From NCBI GenBank assembly GCA_918797485.1, contig CAKKNE010000002.1, positions 1,392,501 to 1,456,500 on the forward strand: 64,000 bases of DNA. The letters are read 5' to 3'. The position numbers and the translations under genes were made by a program. Under the pieces are notes generated by a model. The model was not told where the DNA came from, made no database searches, and saw nothing but the letters and a program-made list of their open reading frames with translations. Shown here in pieces: positions 9,102 to 19,048 of this stretch. This DNA is from Pelagomonas calceolata (taxonomy: Eukaryota > Sar > Pelagophyceae > Pelagomonadales > Pelagomonadaceae). Numbering within the stretch: the first letter of the stretch is position 1; every line of letters begins with the position of its first letter.

Positions 9102-9979
9102 GTATTAATCCACACCGTCAGCGCCACGCGGTCCGCGCTGGCCGCGAGGACGGCGTGCTCGACGGCGCCAGAATCGAAGATCACGAGGCGTCCGCCAAGC
9201 GGCGCGACGTCGAACGGCTCGCGCCCGCCGATCCAGCACCGCAGCGCGCCGCCGTCGCGTTGTATTTGCCAGTCGTCGTTCAGATATAAAATAGCGGTCA
9301 GCGCGCGGCCGCGGTAGTCGCTTAATCTCAACCACTCCAACAATCCTAACTCTTCGACGCCAAGCGAACACCTGTCGAGGTGCCGGTCGTAGCCCTTGCC
9401 CCGCGACGTGTAGCGCGCGAGCTGGCACTGACGCGGCACTCTATGATGCGAGGCCTTAGTGGAAATAGACGAGTGAAGCGGGAGAGGGATGCGCGCCGCC
9501 GCGCTATCGAGGTAAAGGCGCCGTTGACGAAATTTGATTTCTGTTCACGTGATCACTTCGTAGCCGCGCCGCGCCAGCGCGTCGGGGACGCCGCGGAGGA
9601 GGCGCATGGCCTGTCGAAGGCCGGCGCCGACGTCGTCGTCGTCGCCCCGGACCCAGCACACGGAATCGCCGCGCTCACCGTGGTCGCCCGCGGGCGAAAA
9701 GCGCGCCAGCGTCGCCGCGTCGCGCCGGGCCGCCGCGAGCTCCCCGGCCGACAGGACGTCGTCGACGACCACGAGACCGCGCCGTGTCAGCGTCTCCGCG
9801 TTCGCAGCACTGAGGGCCAGCGGCGCGAAGGCGCAGGCCGCCGCCGGCTCGGCGTCGCCGATGGCCGTGCGGGTGTACGCTTCCGCGAGCATGCCCGCGC
9901 AGCCCGCCGGTACGACGAGCGCGAGGCACGCATCCCAGCTGGGGATGCGGCGGAGCGTCTGGCGCCAGAACCGAGCCAT
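9098..9979 (-). CDS. 2-oxoglutarate/Fe(II) oxygenase, prolyl 4-hydroxylase-like
   Basis: Two exons, 9979-9557 and 9454-9098, give 259 aa. The second exon has the Fe(II)-binding HxD (YDRHLD), the jelly-roll strands LTAILYLNDDW and GGALRCW, the distal His in VEHAV and the 2-oxoglutarate-binding Arg in DRVALTVWI; this order is typical of prolyl 4-hydroxylase-type dioxygenases. The first exon carries the N-terminal helical half (ETLTRRGLVVVDDVLSAGELAAARRD). The substrate is unknown. The intron is an introner lying antisense to the gene. The start at 9979 is the first ATG in frame; a GTG-led extension is open upstream. Confidence 0.82.
9455..9556 (-). mobile_element. Introner intron (antisense to host gene)
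   Basis: 102-nt intron with donor GTGATCAC and acceptor TAAG. Read on the plus strand the body starts GGAAATAGACGAGTGA and ends GGCGCCGTTGACGAAATTTGATTTC, matching the introner consensus ends, so the element is inverted relative to the oxygenase gene. The donor lies exactly eight bases before the element, as the target-duplication model predicts, but the eight bases after the acceptor (GCCTCGCA) no longer match the donor octamer. Confidence 0.75.
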
Positions 9980-10210
9980 CTCAAGGTCATGCGTGAAGCA
10001 TTGTAGCTTGCTCTTTAGAGGCTGCGATGGCTTGCACTGCGCTGCAGACTGCAGTGTGGTGGCTTGCACTGCGCTTAAGCTGCACTAGTGCACTTAACCA
10101 CACAGCAGAGCAGCACTCGACTAAGACGATCAGCAGCAGCAAATACCAATGATTCCGCCCTGCAACAGCTGCTTGCTAGCTCTTGCACCGCAGAGCTTTT
10201 GCCGAGCTTG

Positions 10211-10222
10211 CTAGTGTCTTAC
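10211..10222 (-). promoter_or_regulatory. GTAAGACACTAG intergenic motif (exact core)
   Basis: Core with palindromic arms: TTGCTAG, the core, then CTAGC on the other side. It sits in the 443-bp divergent gap between the oxygenase start (9979) and the myosin start (10423). I see no other feature in this gap. Confidence 0.6.
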
Positions 10223-10422
10223 GATCGCTAGCTCGAGTTTTTGCGGGTCGGCTCAAAAAAGCCGCAAGGCAGCCTAAATCGTCGGTTTCGGGGACGTGCG
10301 AGGCGGCTGCACAACTACCAGAAACCATCGAGTACTCAGAGCTGGGCGGGCGCGGCTGGGAAGCGCTGTAGTTTCCAATTTGCCCTGTATCGGCCAGGGC
10401 TGCAAATTGACGCGAAACGACG

Positions 10423-13400
10423 ATGGCCCAGCCCGGCGAGCGCGTCTGGATAAGACACTCGACAGAAGTGTGGGAACCCGCGGTCGTCGATGCCGTCGAC
10501 GGGTTGCGGGTCCAGGTCCACGCGGTCGGCGGCGCGCGCGAACTTACCTTCAAAGATGCTGCTACTTTAGAGGACGGCGTCAAGCGTCGCAACGAAGGAG
10601 ATATTGCCACTGTGGACGATCTCGTAAGGTTGCCCTTCCTGCACGAACCGGCCATCTTGCATGTCTTAAGAAGTAGAGCCCGAGCCGGTTTGATCTATAC
10701 GAACGTCGGCGCGATCTTGTTGGCGGTGAACCCCTTCAAGCGGCTACCAGAATTGTACGGTAATAATGCGGTAGAGACACAGAGATCAGCAGGAGCATTA
10801 AGAGCCGCGGACCCGGAATCCGCACAACCACCGCCGCCCCACTGCTTCGCCGTCGCCGACCAGGCCTACCGCCAGATGCGTTCGGCACTCACAGGGAGAA
10901 AACCCGCGGACCAGGCCATCCTCATCTCCGGAGAGTCTGGCGCCGGTAAAACAGAAACGACAAAATTCGTGATGCGCTACTTAGCCGGTTTGTCGTTGCA
11001 GGGCGGGTCGTTACAGGGCCTGGAGGCGCGGGTCCTGCAGACGAATCCCGTCCTCGAAGGTTTTGGGAACGCTCGCACGTTGAGGAATGATAATTCCTCA
11101 AGATTCGGCAAGTGGATCTCGCTGGACTTCGACGAGCGAGGGCGATTAGCTCGGGCGGGTCTGCGGACCTATTTACTCGAGAAGGTGCGGTTAGTACGAC
11201 AGACGGAGGGCGAGCGGGGCTTCCACGTCTTCTACGAGGCCCTCGCTTCGAGAAAACTCAAGAACTGGCCTTCCTCTGAAAGGGAGTCGGTGTGCGTGTC
11301 TGGTAGTAGTAGAGGCGTCGATGGGCGAGATGATGGGGTGTTGGACGCGGATAGTTTTGAGGAACGTGTGCGAGCATTGACCACTTTAGGACTGGATCAA
11401 GATGGTATCAACAAGGCCTTTGCTACGTTATCAGCTGTTCTACACTTGGGCGCAGTCCGCTTCGTCAAGGAGCACAAGGGCGCGACACAAGACTCCGGGA
11501 GTAGCGTCGACCCTTCCTCGAGACATCGCTTAAATCAGGCGTCCGAAGCCTTAAAGGTCGAGCCCACGGCCCTAGAGCTAGCTTTGTGTAGGAGGAACGT
11601 CACAACAGCCGGAGAATCCTTAGAATTGCACTTACCCCCAGACGCGGCGGCAAGGTCGCGCGACGCCCTCCTCAAGGCCATCTACGGCGCTTTGTTTGAC
11701 GACCTCGTCAGGTCCTGCAACCGCGCGTTGCAGGCGGACGTCCCGACAAGCGCCTCGATAGGCCTCCTCGACATCTTCGGCTTTGAAGTGTTCGCCACCA
11801 ATAGCTTTGAACAGTTACTCATAAACTACACCAATGAAAGGTTGCAAGCGCACTTCAACAACTTCGTCTTCGAAAATGAACAAAGATTATATGCCTCCGA
11901 AGGTTTAGAGTGGGACGCCGTTGATTTTCCCGACAACACTGAAGTGCTGGCGCTCATCGAGGGGTCCAAAAAGTCTTTAACACCTTCCAAGACGAGGCAG
12001 ACCCTACCTTCGGTCCAGCAGCAGGCCGCCATCGGGTTACTGGCTACTATAGATGATGAATGCTTGCTCGTTGCGGGACGGGCGGACGCCGAAACTTCAG
12101 ATGCGGTCACCGATGACTTGGATGAGAGGTCAGCTCGAATCCTAGGTGAGCGCCTCAAAAAAACGTTCATCAACGAAGCGAGGTATGCTTGTGATGCCAA
12201 GCAGGAGCGAGGCGCATTATTCAGCGTTCATCACTACGCCGGCCCGGTCGAATATAGTGTCAGAGGCTTCGTGGCCAAGAACATGGACACTTTAGCTCCA
12301 GACGCGTCGAAATTACTCGCTACGTCGTCGTTCGCGAACGCGTTCGACACGTCATCTGCGACGTCGTTGTCTCCCGAACGCAAGTGGGGCTCCGGGCGAC
12401 GTGTCACTGGTAGAAGGGCGTCTTCACTAGCGACAACCACGGTAGCGCAACGCTTCCGGACGTCGCTAGGTGCTTTATTGGTGGAGATTCGGGCGACGTG
12501 CCCGCACTTCATAAGATGTCTGAAGCCAAATGACGCGAACGTGCCCGACGTGCTCGAAGCACCTCGACTCGTCGAGCAGCTGCGGTACTGCGGTGTTTTA
12601 GAAGCTGTTAGAGTTGCTCGGGCGGGCTATCCTGTTAGGTTACCTCATGCGGAGTTTGCTCGCAGATACAGGTGTGCGGCCCCGGCGGGATGGGTCTACA
12701 AGCCGCCCAAACTGGACGATGCTTTGGACGGGGCGCAGAAGGCGGCTTTACATGCGGCGAGAGCATTAGTGTTAGTGTTGGCGCCGGGCGCGGAGTTAAG
12801 GGTCGAGCCCGCTACTCAAGGTGATAGGAGACGAGGCGTCGCCGTCGGCAAGACCAAGGTCTTCCTAAGGAAGGACGCGTTTGAAGCCCTCGAAGCGCTA
12901 CTAGCTAGAAGGACGGCGGAGGCGGCCGTCCGGGTCCAGAAGGCGTTCCGCGGCCGCGAAGCGAGAAGGTACCTCCGCTCTGCTAGAAAGCTGGCTCATT
13001 TTGTTCAAGTAAGAGCGCGCCTCAAGTTACGAAGGAGGCGGCGGGCGGCTCTGTCGATTGCCGGCGCCGTGCGCGTCGTCGGCGCGACCCGCAAGTTTAG
13101 GGCCTCGCGACGCATCGCGCGGGCCGCGCAGACGGCGGGTCGGGGCGCGCAAGCGCGGCGGAAGCTCGGCTGGTTACGAGACGCGAAGGCCGCGCGCAAG
13201 TTGCAGAGGGTAGCGCGGCGGGGCGAAGCTAGAGGGAGCTTTCACAGGCTGCGGTCCGCGTGCATCACCTTGCAGTGTCTAGCTAGAATCCAACAAGCGA
13301 AGCAGGCGAAGCGCCACGAGCACCAACTCAGGAGGGACGCGTCTCTGGTGTTGGTCGATCTCCGCAAGGCCGAGGTCCGCACGGACGCGGTGCGCGCCGA

Positions 13401-14754
13401 GACGGCCGCGGCGATCGCCTCCGCCAAGCTCGCCAAACAAACCCACGACGAGAAAATCAAAATGTTGGATTTGGAATTAAGACGCCAGGCGACGGCGCGC
13501 GTCGCCGCGCGCGCGGAGGTGGCCGCTGTTAGAGCGGAGCGCGACGCCGCGTTGAAAGCCTTGCAGGCAGAACGGGATCTAAGGCAAGCACCTACTGACC
13601 CCGGCCTCAAGACGAAAGCGCGGGACGCCGCAAACGCCCAGCGCGACGCGCGGGCCATCGTCGACGCTTGTGCGCAAGATTGTCGAGATGCTGCTGCCAG
13701 AGCCTCGATGTCGCAGTCGGCGAAGAGTGCATTGGACGCCGAGGCCGGCCGCTCGGCCGTCGCCGCGACGGAGGCCGCGCGGCGGTGTACTGATATAGAA
13801 AAGAAGGCGAATCGGGCCGCCGCGCGCTTCGCCGAGGCGAGCGGCCGCCAATCGCGAGACACCTTCTCCGAGGACGGCGCCGTGATGACGCCGCTGGCGA
13901 CGGACGATCGGCGTGCTCTAGATGTGGCGCGCGACGCGTCGCGCTTAGCCAAGGAGGCCTTGCAAGCAGCGCGTGCGACGAAGGAGTGCCGGGCACTAAG
14001 AGCTAGAGCGGCAAGGCGGTTGGCCGACGACGCGAGGCAGCTCCAGGCCGAGGAGCCGCCGCCCGTCCCGTTTGATCTGGGCATGCAGCAGCCCATCGCG
14101 TCGGATTCTGACGGCGAGTTCCCCGAGGAGGCCGCCTCGCCGGGCATGCGCAAAGCCCGGAAGCGCATCGGGCGCCAGAAGGAGGAGATCCACGCCTTGC
14201 GACGGTTGGTCTGCGGCGGCTGGATGGCCCAGTGGCGCATGCTCTGCGAACTGGGCGAGGACCCCGTGCCGGCCGTGGACGACGACCCGTCGACACCCTC
14301 ACGCGAGAGCTTGGAGGACGACGAGGACTACGAGTTGGAGTTTAGTGGAGGCGCGCGCGTCGACCCGGCGGCGTTGGCGGGGCGCTTCGCCGCGGACATC
14401 TCGGCGCTCGACGCGGCGACGGCGCAGCTCGCCGGCGGCGCGGCCCCCGACGCGGAGGCGGCGCCGTACGCGTCGGCTTTGGCCGAGACGCTACTCCAGA
14501 TGGAGCGCGCGTCGGGGTGTCTGCGGGCGCTCGCGGCCATCGAGGTGGCGCCCTGGACGCCGGCGCAGCTCCGGGAGCAGCTCGACGCGGCCTACGGCCG
14601 CCTCGAGGACATGAGCAGCCGGCGCGGATCCATCACGCGGCGCGCGACGCCGACGCGGCGGCCGGCGAACGGCACGAACTCCACGTCGTGGGTGAGCGTC
14701 TGGAACTGCGGCGCGTTTGGGCACCGCGACGAACTCGCGGCGGACGAGGCTTGA
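10423..14754 (+). CDS. Unconventional myosin heavy chain
   Basis: Actin-based ATPase motor, 1,443 aa in one exon. An SH3-like N-terminal barrel (GERVWIRHS.., ~4-45) precedes the motor: P-loop GESGAGKTETTK (~170), switch I NDNSSRFGKW (~224), switch II LDIFGFEVF (~448), HYAGPVEYSV (~605) and the SH1 region CGVLEAVRVARAGYP (~725). Arg-rich IQ-type calmodulin-binding repeats run from ~830 to ~960, then Ala/Arg-rich helical tail to ~1,200 and an acidic, low-complexity C-terminus without a tail domain I can name. Cargo and class cannot be assigned; stramenopile genomes hold many lineage-specific myosins. Start ATG at 10423 follows a divergent promoter region. Confidence 0.95.
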   Translation: MAQPGERVWIRHSTEVWEPAVVDAVDGLRVQVHAVGGARELTFKDAATLEDGVKRRNEGDIATVDDLVRLPFLHEPAILHVLRSRARAGLIYTNVGAILLAVNPFKRLPELYGNNAVETQRSAGALRAADPESAQPPPPHCFAVADQAYRQMRSALTGRKPADQAILISGESGAGKTETTKFVMRYLAGLSLQGGSLQGLEARVLQTNPVLEGFGNARTLRNDNSSRFGKWISLDFDERGRLARAGLRTYLLEKVRLVRQTEGERGFHVFYEALASRKLKNWPSSERESVCVSGSSRGVDGRDDGVLDADSFEERVRALTTLGLDQDGINKAFATLSAVLHLGAVRFVKEHKGATQDSGSSVDPSSRHRLNQASEALKVEPTALELALCRRNVTTAGESLELHLPPDAAARSRDALLKAIYGALFDDLVRSCNRALQADVPTSASIGLLDIFGFEVFATNSFEQLLINYTNERLQAHFNNFVFENEQRLYASEGLEWDAVDFPDNTEVLALIEGSKKSLTPSKTRQTLPSVQQQAAIGLLATIDDECLLVAGRADAETSDAVTDDLDERSARILGERLKKTFINEARYACDAKQERGALFSVHHYAGPVEYSVRGFVAKNMDTLAPDASKLLATSSFANAFDTSSATSLSPERKWGSGRRVTGRRASSLATTTVAQRFRTSLGALLVEIRATCPHFIRCLKPNDANVPDVLEAPRLVEQLRYCGVLEAVRVARAGYPVRLPHAEFARRYRCAAPAGWVYKPPKLDDALDGAQKAALHAARALVLVLAPGAELRVEPATQGDRRRGVAVGKTKVFLRKDAFEALEALLARRTAEAAVRVQKAFRGREARRYLRSARKLAHFVQVRARLKLRRRRRAALSIAGAVRVVGATRKFRASRRIARAAQTAGRGAQARRKLGWLRDAKAARKLQRVARRGEARGSFHRLRSACITLQCLARIQQAKQAKRHEHQLRRDASLVLVDLRKAEVRTDAVRAETAAAIASAKLAKQTHDEKIKMLDLELRRQATARVAARAEVAAVRAERDAALKALQAERDLRQAPTDPGLKTKARDAANAQRDARAIVDACAQDCRDAAARASMSQSAKSALDAEAGRSAVAATEAARRCTDIEKKANRAAARFAEASGRQSRDTFSEDGAVMTPLATDDRRALDVARDASRLAKEALQAARATKECRALRARAARRLADDARQLQAEEPPPVPFDLGMQQPIASDSDGEFPEEAASPGMRKARKRIGRQKEEIHALRRLVCGGWMAQWRMLCELGEDPVPAVDDDPSTPSRESLEDDEDYELEFSGGARVDPAALAGRFAADISALDAATAQLAGGAAPDAEAAPYASALAETLLQMERASGCLRALAAIEVAPWTPAQLREQLDAAYGRLEDMSSRRGSITRRATPTRRPANGTNSTSWVSVWNCGAFGHRDELAADEA

Positions 14755-14817
14755 CCACTCGGCGCGGCACGCGCCGAGCGGAAATATACTGATGAGTAAA
14801 CACACAGTTTTGGTTAA

Positions 14818-15732
14818 TTACACAGTGGCCGCCGCGGCGTCGACGCCGTCTACGCGGAGCGCTCGCGTCGCGCCGGCGAGCGCGTCGACTGGCTCGTCGG
14901 CGACGACGGCGTCGCGCGAGCTCTGGCGGACGTCTGCCTCGCCTGGCTTCGTCTCCTGGTTCGCGAGCCACCGGCCCGTGTTCTGCCACCCACCACCTGG
15001 TTGAATGACGCAGTACACTTGGGCGCCGAACCAGTTGTTGTCGGCGAGCCACACGTCCACGGGGCCCGCGACCGGCAGTGCGTCCAGGAACTTCCGCGCC
15101 GCGGCGCCGCGAATCGCGTAGCAGTGCGTGCAGAAGCCGTACGTCGGCCGGAAGACCTCCTCGCTGCCCGCAACGTACTCCCGCTCACCTCTGTCGGAAA
15201 ACCCGAGGTAGACGAGCTCGGCATCCTTCGGCACGTGGGTGCGCCAGAGGTACGCGGGCGAGCCCGGCGTCCACCGCTTGTCGAAGCGGCAGTCGTCCTC
15301 CGTGATCAACAACCAGCCCTCCGTTTCGACGGCTTTCCGCCACAAGGCGACGTGTGATAAAGCGCACCCGCGCTCGCCGGCCGTCGCGCGCCGCAGGCCC
15401 GGCGCGACGTGTCGGTCCCACTCGGCGTTCCTCGTCGCGTCCCAGAGCGGGTCGAAGTCGTCGCCGTTCCCGACCGCTGCGCCGTCTACTGCTTCGAATC
15501 GCGTCCAGCGCAAACCCGTGCGTCTCGCCGACGCCTCGTACTTGCGGAGCCGGTCGCTGCGCCTTGCTAGATTGATGCAATAGCACTCGTCGAAGAAGTC
15601 GCTATACGCATTGTTGCTGCTGCTGCTGGCAGTGTTTGGGCCTTGCGCAGTGTTCTTGCCCGGTGCAGTGCTTTGTGCGGTGCTCTGCCGCTGTGCGGCA
15701 GCGCGTCTGTGCGGAGGTATGTACGCGGCCAT
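14818..15732 (-). CDS. Glycosyltransferase family 25-type protein
   Basis: 304 aa. The core begins FFDECYCINLARRSDRLRKYE, the typical GT25 start (YxINLxxRxDR), followed by WTRFEAVDG, GCALSHVALWRKAVE and LITEDDCRFD with its acidic EDD metal site; these motifs appear in this order in LPS galactosyltransferases and procollagen galactosyltransferases. The first ~45 residues are Gln/Thr/Ser/Asn-rich, with no clear signal peptide, so the compartment is open. It converges with the myosin gene (63 bp between stops) and is divergent from the Tudor/Myb gene. Confidence 0.88.
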   Translation of the reverse strand: MAAYIPPHRRAAAQRQSTAQSTAPGKNTAQGPNTASSSSNNAYSDFFDECYCINLARRSDRLRKYEASARRTGLRWTRFEAVDGAAVGNGDDFDPLWDATRNAEWDRHVAPGLRRATAGERGCALSHVALWRKAVETEGWLLITEDDCRFDKRWTPGSPAYLWRTHVPKDAELVYLGFSDRGEREYVAGSEEVFRPTYGFCTHCYAIRGAAARKFLDALPVAGPVDVWLADNNWFGAQVYCVIQPGGGWQNTGRWLANQETKPGEADVRQSSRDAVVADEPVDALAGATRALRVDGVDAAAATV

Positions 15733-15795
15733 CGTTGCAGCAATGGCGCCACAGCTGATAAACGCAGCGCGCGGGTCGGGTGCGCAGGAGTGATC

Positions 15796-15808
15796 CTAGT
15801 GTGTCTAC
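15796..15808 (-). promoter_or_regulatory. Variant of the intergenic motif (CTAGTGTGTCTAC)
   Basis: Imperfect copy of CTAGTGTCTTAC in the 325-bp divergent region between the GT25 gene and the Tudor/Myb gene. Nothing else is apparent in this region. Confidence 0.4.
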
Positions 15809-16057
15809 TATGGCAAATCTGCCTTCATAGCTTCTATAGTAGCGTAGTGCGTCAGAGACGGGGCCTCCAGGGTTCGGAGACGTGATCTTTCGGATCGCCT
15901 CTGGTGACACACGGAGAGGCCGAAGGTCGGTGCGCTCGCTCATTTCGTTCGTCGCGGCCGCTGTGCACATCCGCGCGCTGCGAAGCCCCCAGAAGCAAGT
16001 TATCAACAGTCGCAGCCCCACAGCCATCATCACCAACTCCTTTCGTCGTCTTCCATC

Positions 16058-18856
16058 ATGAACGGAAGTCCCATGCAAGAACCTCGGTTGGTGCCACTCC
16101 GCGATCATCTCGCTAACACCCGCTGTGTGCCTGTGACCCAAGACGGCGCCGGCGCTGATGCCAAAGTTCCGGGGGACTTCTTAGACAAGCGCGCTGCGGA
16201 CGCAGCCGATCGCGGGCGGTCGCGGACCACGGACGACCCGGAGCTCGAAGCTACGCAGCTGGAAGACACTCAGCTGGAAGACAAAGAACCCACCGCGCCC
16301 CTACCTGCGCGAGTCGCCGTGGCGACAATGGCAGGAAACCTAGACGAACCCCGCAGTCGCTTCTTGACTTTACAAACGGGCCTAAAAGAACTGGGAATCC
16401 CGCTTCCGCCGCCCGCTGCGCCACCCGCTGCGCCACCCGCGGAACCCATTGCTTCGCCGCCGCCGACGGCGGAGTTACATGCGCGGTCCGTCGTCACAGC
16501 CGATGACGAGCAGCTTCAGAGGCTCGCTAGGTTGACTGAGGGAGGTGATTTACCAAAACTACATGAGCACAACAACGGGGGCGGCCAGGAAAGATTTGCC
16601 GGCAGTCGCCTGTGGCTGGATGATCATCGTCTTGAGTTGGTACGTGACAAGAAGAACCAGTCCGCGCACTACCAAGAAACTATGCAATGGATGAAAGAGG
16701 TGATAATGTGCTTTAGCAAACTCGGGTACTACTTTGATATCGGACTTACCGCAGACCCCCATGCCCGACTTAAAGGAAAGGACTATGGGAATCGCACTCG
16801 CGTTGACCAGAAAATGTACGGACTCGTCAAAACGGACGGCCCGGAACTTGCAAGGCAATTAGAAAAAATTTTGCAGGCATTTGCCGAGGAGCATAGCCTC
16901 AAGGGCTTCGCGAATCATCTCAAGGCAGCTGGGACAGGAAGATCGAAGGAGGGGCCGCAAACAATTTACCTGGATTACTGGAGTAAAGAACGGGACCCCC
17001 CGGAGTCTCAATACGACTCAGAGCCTTCCGATACTGACTCTGACGGCGAGGAGGAGGAGGAAGCTGTTGTACCTTCTTCTGAAAAAAAGCGAGCTAGAGC
17101 GGCGCCGGAACGTCCGCAAAGGCCAAAGCGAAAGTGTTGTCGCATTACACAAGATAAGGAGAGCGGCGACGACGAGATGAATGAATCCGAGCCAGGGCCT
17201 GAACCAGAGTCGGCGCTGACCGCTGCCCGGACGCCGCTGCCCGCTGCGCTGCAGCCGCCGGCGCCGCCCCCCGCGCCGCCGACGCCGCCGGCGCCGGCGC
17301 CGCGCCAGCGCGCCGCCGCTGGCGCCCTGCTTGACACGCCGGCGCGGCTAGGTTTCTTCGGGTTAGCCGACGGCGGAACTGAAGTCATTGACTGTGTCCA
17401 GCTGAATACCCAACGGCGCTCCGCATCGACGCCGGCCGCGCCCGCGCAACCGCCGCCGCCCGGCAGCCGCGTCGCCGTGCGGTTCAAGGACGGCATTGAA
17501 CACGCGGGCACGGTCGAGAAGGTGGAAGACGCGAACCATGCGTTCGTGCGGTACGACGACGGCCAGAGCGAGACCGTGCGCTTCCCGGACCCCGACGTGC
17601 GCGTCACGGGCTTCGGGCCCGAGGCGCCGGCGGCCAAGCCGGCCGCCAAGCCGCGCGCCAAGCCGCCCCGCGCGGCGCGCACCGCGCCGCCGACCGCGCC
17701 GCCGCCCGGCACGCGCGTCGCCGTGCGCTTCGACGACGAGGATTACGAGGGCACCGTCGACGACGTGCTGGACGCGCACCGCGCCACGGTGAAGTTCGAC
17801 GACGGTTCCGAGCATCCCATAAACTTCACGGAGCCCGGCATCCGCATCACGCGCGAGGCGCCCGCGGCGGCGCCGCCGGCCGCGAAGCCGGCGGCGAAGG
17901 CGAAGCCGGCAGCGAAGGCGAAGCCGCGCGCCGCGCCGGCCGCGAAGAAACCGCAGTCGAAGCCAGCGCCGCGGCCGCCCCGCGCCGCGCCGACGCCGGC
18001 CGCGCCCGCACAGCCGGCCGCGAAGAAACCGCGCACGGCGCCGCCGCCCGAGCCGGCGCCGGCGCCGCGCGCGCGGCCGCCCCGCGCCGCGCGCGGCGGG
18101 CCCGACGCGCGCGTCGGCCGCTGGGTCGAGGTCTGGTGGCCCGAGCAGAGCAAGTGGTACCTCGGCCACGTCGGCGAGGCGCGGTACTCGGACGCCGCTG
18201 CCGGCGTCGTGTTCCGCGTGGAGTACACCGACGGCGAGACGGAGGATGAAGTATTGCAGGAGGACGCCTTCGCGGGCGCCGGCGCGCCGCCGTCGCAGCC
18301 GGAAGGCGCTCCCAAGCGGTGGAGATTCTTCGACGGGCCTCCGCCGGCGGAGCATTACGTGCACAAGAAATGGACTCCCCAGGAGGAGAACGATCTGCGC
18401 AAGCTCGTCGCGGAGCTCGGCGAGGAGCAGTGGGCCGCCGTCTCGGAGCGCCTGGGCACGCGGAGCGAGAAAAGCGTGGAGACACACTGGAAGGTCTTGA
18501 CGGGCCAGCGCACGGCGAGCGGCTATGGCAAGCCGCACGCGCAGCCGCTCAAGGCGGCGCCGGCCATCGACGCGCGCGTCGGCCGCTGGGTCAAGATCTG
18601 GTGGCCCGAACAGAGCCGGTGGTACCTCGGCCGCATCGTCGGCCAGCGGATGCAGTCGGGGCGCCACGAGACCAAGGTCGCCTACGCCGACGGCGAGACG
18701 ATGTACGAGGCGCTCCGCGACGAGCCGTTCGACGGCGACGGAGAGCCACCCGCGGTCGTCGACGGCGAGCCCGAGCACTGGTGGTGGGCGCCCGTGCCGC
18801 CGGTGCGGAAAGTGGCGATCGATGCTCCTGCTAGCCCACGACAAGCGGGCAATTAA
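16058..18856 (+). CDS. Tudor-like/Myb (SANT) protein with a GIY-YIG-like N-terminal domain
   Basis: 932 aa. Residues ~205-310 hold YYFDIGLTADPHARLKG followed by RQLEKIL and N-containing FANHLKAAG, which resembles the layout of GIY-YIG-like folds (tentative). Four small beta-barrel Tudor-like modules follow: GSRVAVRFKDGIEHAGTVEK (~469), GTRVAVRFDDEDYEGTV (~550), GRWVEVWWPEQSKWYLGHV (~686) and GRWVKIWWPEQSRWYLGRI (~842). Between the last two is a Myb/SANT domain, WTPQEENDLRKLVAELGEEQW (~770). Linkers are Ala/Pro/Lys-rich. The set suggests a nuclear chromatin-associated protein reading histone or DNA marks (inference). The two 'WWPEQS' modules are near-duplicates flanking the Myb domain. Confidence 0.85.
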   Translation: MNGSPMQEPRLVPLRDHLANTRCVPVTQDGAGADAKVPGDFLDKRAADAADRGRSRTTDDPELEATQLEDTQLEDKEPTAPLPARVAVATMAGNLDEPRSRFLTLQTGLKELGIPLPPPAAPPAAPPAEPIASPPPTAELHARSVVTADDEQLQRLARLTEGGDLPKLHEHNNGGGQERFAGSRLWLDDHRLELVRDKKNQSAHYQETMQWMKEVIMCFSKLGYYFDIGLTADPHARLKGKDYGNRTRVDQKMYGLVKTDGPELARQLEKILQAFAEEHSLKGFANHLKAAGTGRSKEGPQTIYLDYWSKERDPPESQYDSEPSDTDSDGEEEEEAVVPSSEKKRARAAPERPQRPKRKCCRITQDKESGDDEMNESEPGPEPESALTAARTPLPAALQPPAPPPAPPTPPAPAPRQRAAAGALLDTPARLGFFGLADGGTEVIDCVQLNTQRRSASTPAAPAQPPPPGSRVAVRFKDGIEHAGTVEKVEDANHAFVRYDDGQSETVRFPDPDVRVTGFGPEAPAAKPAAKPRAKPPRAARTAPPTAPPPGTRVAVRFDDEDYEGTVDDVLDAHRATVKFDDGSEHPINFTEPGIRITREAPAAAPPAAKPAAKAKPAAKAKPRAAPAAKKPQSKPAPRPPRAAPTPAAPAQPAAKKPRTAPPPEPAPAPRARPPRAARGGPDARVGRWVEVWWPEQSKWYLGHVGEARYSDAAAGVVFRVEYTDGETEDEVLQEDAFAGAGAPPSQPEGAPKRWRFFDGPPPAEHYVHKKWTPQEENDLRKLVAELGEEQWAAVSERLGTRSEKSVETHWKVLTGQRTASGYGKPHAQPLKAAPAIDARVGRWVKIWWPEQSRWYLGRIVGQRMQSGRHETKVAYADGETMYEALRDEPFDGDGEPPAVVDGEPEHWWWAPVPPVRKVAIDAPASPRQAGN

Positions 18857-19048
18857 CTTCCCCGGCGACGAGGAGGCGACGCGCGCTTATTTCAGATTTC
18901 AAAACGCTACACCCTAGTCCTAGTACCCCCGTTTAATCATCCACTCAATACATTCTTCTTCCCAAGTCCTTGAGCGCTCTTGACGTTAGTCCTAGCACCA
19001 TAATAACAACTTGAACACGACCAAGAAAAACACTACTTAAACCATCCC

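Noticed and set aside
17363-18844. 493-aa minus-strand ORF opposite the Tudor/Myb gene
   Set aside because: Arg-rich shadow; the plus strand has four Tudor-like modules and a Myb domain.
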